34,025 bases of DNA from Lachnospiraceae bacterium (GTDB lineage Bacteria; Bacillota_A; Clostridia; Lachnospirales; Lachnospiraceae): positions 1-34,025 of the forward strand of contig JAILOC010000095.1 in NCBI GenBank assembly GCA_024691045.1, given 5' to 3'. Positions within the stretch are counted from its first letter, which is position 1, and each line of letters starts with the position of its first letter. Below the pieces are notes generated by a model. That model was not told the origin of the DNA. It was given only the letters and a program-made list of their open reading frames with translations, and searched no databases. Positions 33,677 through 34,025 of this stretch are shown piece after piece. Made by a program: the position numbers and the translations under genes.

Positions 33677-34025
33677 ATGCTTCGTTTGGATCAGATAAAA
33701 ATCAGAGTGGAAGATAAACAGCCCGATATAAGACGGGTTGTTTGTTCGAAACTCAAGATTTCCGATCCTGATATAAATGATATCGGCATCATAAGAAGAT
33801 CGCTGGATGCAAGGAAAAAGCCCGAGCTTTATTATGTTTTCAGCATCTGGGCCGATTGCAAAAATGAAGATAAGCTCCTTAAAAAATTTGCTAAGGATGC
33901 GAATATTTCTTCTTATAGGAAAACCGAATACAGACTTCCCGAAAACGGATGTGAAGAACTGACTGACAGACCTGTGATAGTAGGCATGGGACCTGCCGGT
34001 CTTTTCTGTGCTTATGAGCTTGCAA
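33677..34025 (+). CDS. FAD-dependent oxidoreductase-like protein (3' truncated by window end)
   Basis: The frame opens at ATG 33677, 1 bp after the preceding stop, and runs off the window with no stop in 116 codons. The first about 85 residues (MLRLDQIKIRV, then RSLDARKKPELYYVFSI) match the N-terminal KH-like cap seen in a family of NAD(P)/FAD-dependent proteins. The dinucleotide motif VIVGMGPAGLFCAYELA then begins. The substrate of this family is unclear. The C-terminal two-thirds is outside the window. Confidence 0.85.
   Translation, partial: MLRLDQIKIRVEDKQPDIRRVVCSKLKISDPDINDIGIIRRSLDARKKPELYYVFSIWADCKNEDKLLKKFAKDANISSYRKTEYRLPENGCEELTDRPVIVGMGPAGLFCAYELA

Noticed and set aside
1..34025. 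Mobile or phage elements, CRISPR arrays, tRNA or rRNA genes
   Set aside because: I found no transposase, integrase, direct-repeat array or cloverleaf/rRNA sequence anywhere. Gene content and codon use are uniform.

Overview
The window reads as ordinary chromosome of a Gram-positive anaerobe of class Clostridia, most likely family Lachnospiraceae. Supporting signs are the rpsB-tsf pair, Rex, formate-tetrahydrofolate ligase with FolD, an NfnAB-type transhydrogenase, the phoH / PgpH-like / ybeY order, strong AAGGAGG-type ribosome binding sites and near-consensus sigma-A promoters. I cannot name the genus. I see no prophage, transposase, CRISPR array, rRNA or tRNA.

Layout. 1-1.9 kb: rpsB and tsf. 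1.9-2.2 kb: a foldable non-coding block framed by an exact inverted duplication of the tsf terminator hairpin. 2.2-6.3 kb: an acidic unknown protein (minus strand), GDP-fucose synthase, a HAMP-less multi-pass chemoreceptor-like protein and a GntR/FCD repressor with a promoter-operator. 6.3-7.7 kb: a second copy of the foldable block, then NADP isocitrate dehydrogenase. 7.8-10.6 kb (minus strand): a two-TM unknown protein and an ABC-F ATPase. 10.7 kb to the end: all genes on the plus strand: rex, a coiled-coil protein, alanine racemase, YebC, a GT2 / membrane glycosyltransferase-like pair, FtsK, Fhs, FolD, a zinc-ribbon membrane protein, NfnA, NfnB, a small membrane protein, RlmH, endonuclease III, pyrimidine-nucleoside phosphorylase, PhoH, a degenerate PgpH-like protein, YbeY, a flippase-like membrane protein and the start of a FAD-dependent protein.

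The metabolic genes share a redox and one-carbon theme. Isocitrate dehydrogenase makes NADPH, NfnAB links NADH, ferredoxin and NADPH, Fhs and FolD interconvert formate and methylene-THF, and Rex senses NADH/NAD+ and appears to control its own promoter.

The most unusual signal is non-coding. The blocks at 1927-2122 (minus strand) and 6327-6495 (plus strand) share six or more short, nearly identical sequence blocks in the same order. The helices between them differ in sequence but keep pairing, as expected of a structured RNA family. My best guess at a known class is the raiA motif, which I could not verify. The second notable signal is a PgpH-like protein in the conserved phoH-ybeY position that has lost its extracellular domain and all the catalytic HD metal ligands I could align.
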